DNA of 64,000 nucleotides from Niabella beijingensis (GTDB lineage: Bacteria > Bacteroidota > Bacteroidia > Chitinophagales > Chitinophagaceae), in contig NZ_JAIQDI010000001.1 in NCBI RefSeq assembly GCF_020034665.1, forward strand, positions 2,976,001 through 3,040,000, in the 5' to 3' direction. The translations under genes were made by a program, and so were the position numbers. Below the pieces are notes generated by a model. The model saw nothing but the letters and a program-made list of their open reading frames with translations. It ran no database searches and had not been told where the DNA came from. Shown here in pieces: positions 63,560 to 64,000 of the stretch; the first letter of the stretch is position 1, and every line of letters begins with the position of its first letter.

Positions 63560-64000
63560 TTAAAGAAAACGTTTCTTTTTAAAATTACCTCCGCCTCCGT
63601 TGTTGTTTCCGTTACGGCGGTTTCCGTTGTTGTTATTGTTTCCCCCGTTCCCGTTACGTTGCTGAAATTTATTCCGCTTGTTGAAATTTCCTTTATCACG
63701 GGGCGTTTCCTGGCGGAAGGCTTTTACACTTGGAGTGTTGGTAAAGGCCAGCTGCCCGTTTGTAATGTCGCTGAGCTCACTTTGAATGGCATCGTCGTGT
63801 ACGATTTCTTTATGCCAGTTGCTGTAAGCAAGTTTCATATAATAGGCAATGCTGTTGGCAAAGCCCTGTTTCTTATCAGGATCGGTTTCTTCCAGCGCTT
63901 TTTCAATCAGGCCCTCCAGGTTGGAGCCCAGGTGCGCCAGTTTGGAGCTTCTTGTGGGATAGGGGATGGGTGCCGGTTTGGCGCTCAATTCCTCCTTGGT
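63560..64000 (-). CDS. DUF4290 family protein (5' partial) with Asn/Gly-rich basic tail
   Basis: The visible part is 146 residues. The frame stays open to the window edge, reading TKEELSAKPAPIPYPTRSSKL, so the start lies to the right. The TTG at 63988 is not needed as a start. The central domain (LAHLGSNLEGLIEKALEETD, QGFANSIAYYMKLAYSNWHKEIVHDD) matches the Bacteroidota DUF4290 pattern. The C-terminal 45 residues are low complexity (NFNKRNKFQQRNGNGG and Asn/Gly runs) and end FKKKRFL. This could bind RNA, but function is unknown. Confidence 0.85.
   Translation of the reverse strand, partial: TKEELSAKPAPIPYPTRSSKLAHLGSNLEGLIEKALEETDPDKKQGFANSIAYYMKLAYSNWHKEIVHDDAIQSELSDITNGQLAFTNTPSVKAFRQETPRDKGNFNKRNKFQQRNGNGGNNNNNGNRRNGNNNGGGGNFKKKRFL

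Overview
The window looks like a chromosomal segment from a Bacteroidota bacterium, most likely family Chitinophagaceae. The evidence is a MurF-alanine racemase fusion, two SusC/SusD pairs, gldE, an elongated LspA, a DUF4290 protein, a 30-residue AURKAIP1/COX24 protein, and -7 promoter elements of the TAnnTTTG type with few Shine-Dalgarno sequences. I saw no rRNA, tRNA, CRISPR array, insertion sequence or prophage. No gene-free stretch exceeds about 250 bases.

Layout. 1-3.3 kb: end of murF-alr, lspA and a small cysteine-containing secreted protein. 3.3-9.7 kb: fumC, a WG-repeat protein, an enoyl-CoA hydratase and a DUF1800/DUF1501 pair. 9.8-18.8 kb: housekeeping genes (YtxH, ABC ATPase, DUF3109, gldE, ssb, mutY, HU-like protein, TPR protein, mini ribosome-associated protein, RNase G, AlgH). 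18.8-20.5 kb: a GT-B glycosyltransferase and a SixA-like phosphatase. 20.6-25.7 kb: a first SusC/SusD pair. 25.9-30.8 kb: amidophosphoribosyltransferase, DUF2461 and ligA. 30.9-35.0 kb: an outer-membrane barrel protein translationally coupled to a secreted beta-propeller. 35.2-41.6 kb: a Nudix-type regulator with clear palindromic operators in front of a susCDE operon. 41.7-43.6 kb: divergent PhyH dioxygenase and AraC regulator with a direct-repeat operator between them. 43.7-46.5 kb: two papain-like proteases, a small protein sharing the second protease's C-terminal module, and a chagasin-type inhibitor. 46.7-49.6 kb: rplM-rpsI-rpsB-tsf. 49.8-54.5 kb: ECF sigma factor, membrane anti-sigma-like protein, DUF4097-like protein and an outer-membrane receptor. 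54.6-59.8 kb: an ABC permease fused to an M1 metallopeptidase, its ATPase, and an XRE/DUF2975 pair. 60.0-62.9 kb: three unrecognised genes ending in a membrane-anchored protein with a Ppx/GppA-like actin-fold signature. The right edge holds a small Gly-rich membrane protein and a partial DUF4290 gene.

Two regions are the best candidates for undescribed systems. One is the protease/module/inhibitor cassette at 43.7-46.5 kb, in which none of the four proteins has a visible signal peptide. The other is the three-gene coiled-coil/membrane/actin-fold operon at 60.0-62.9 kb. Family assignments come from reading motifs by eye and no database search was run.
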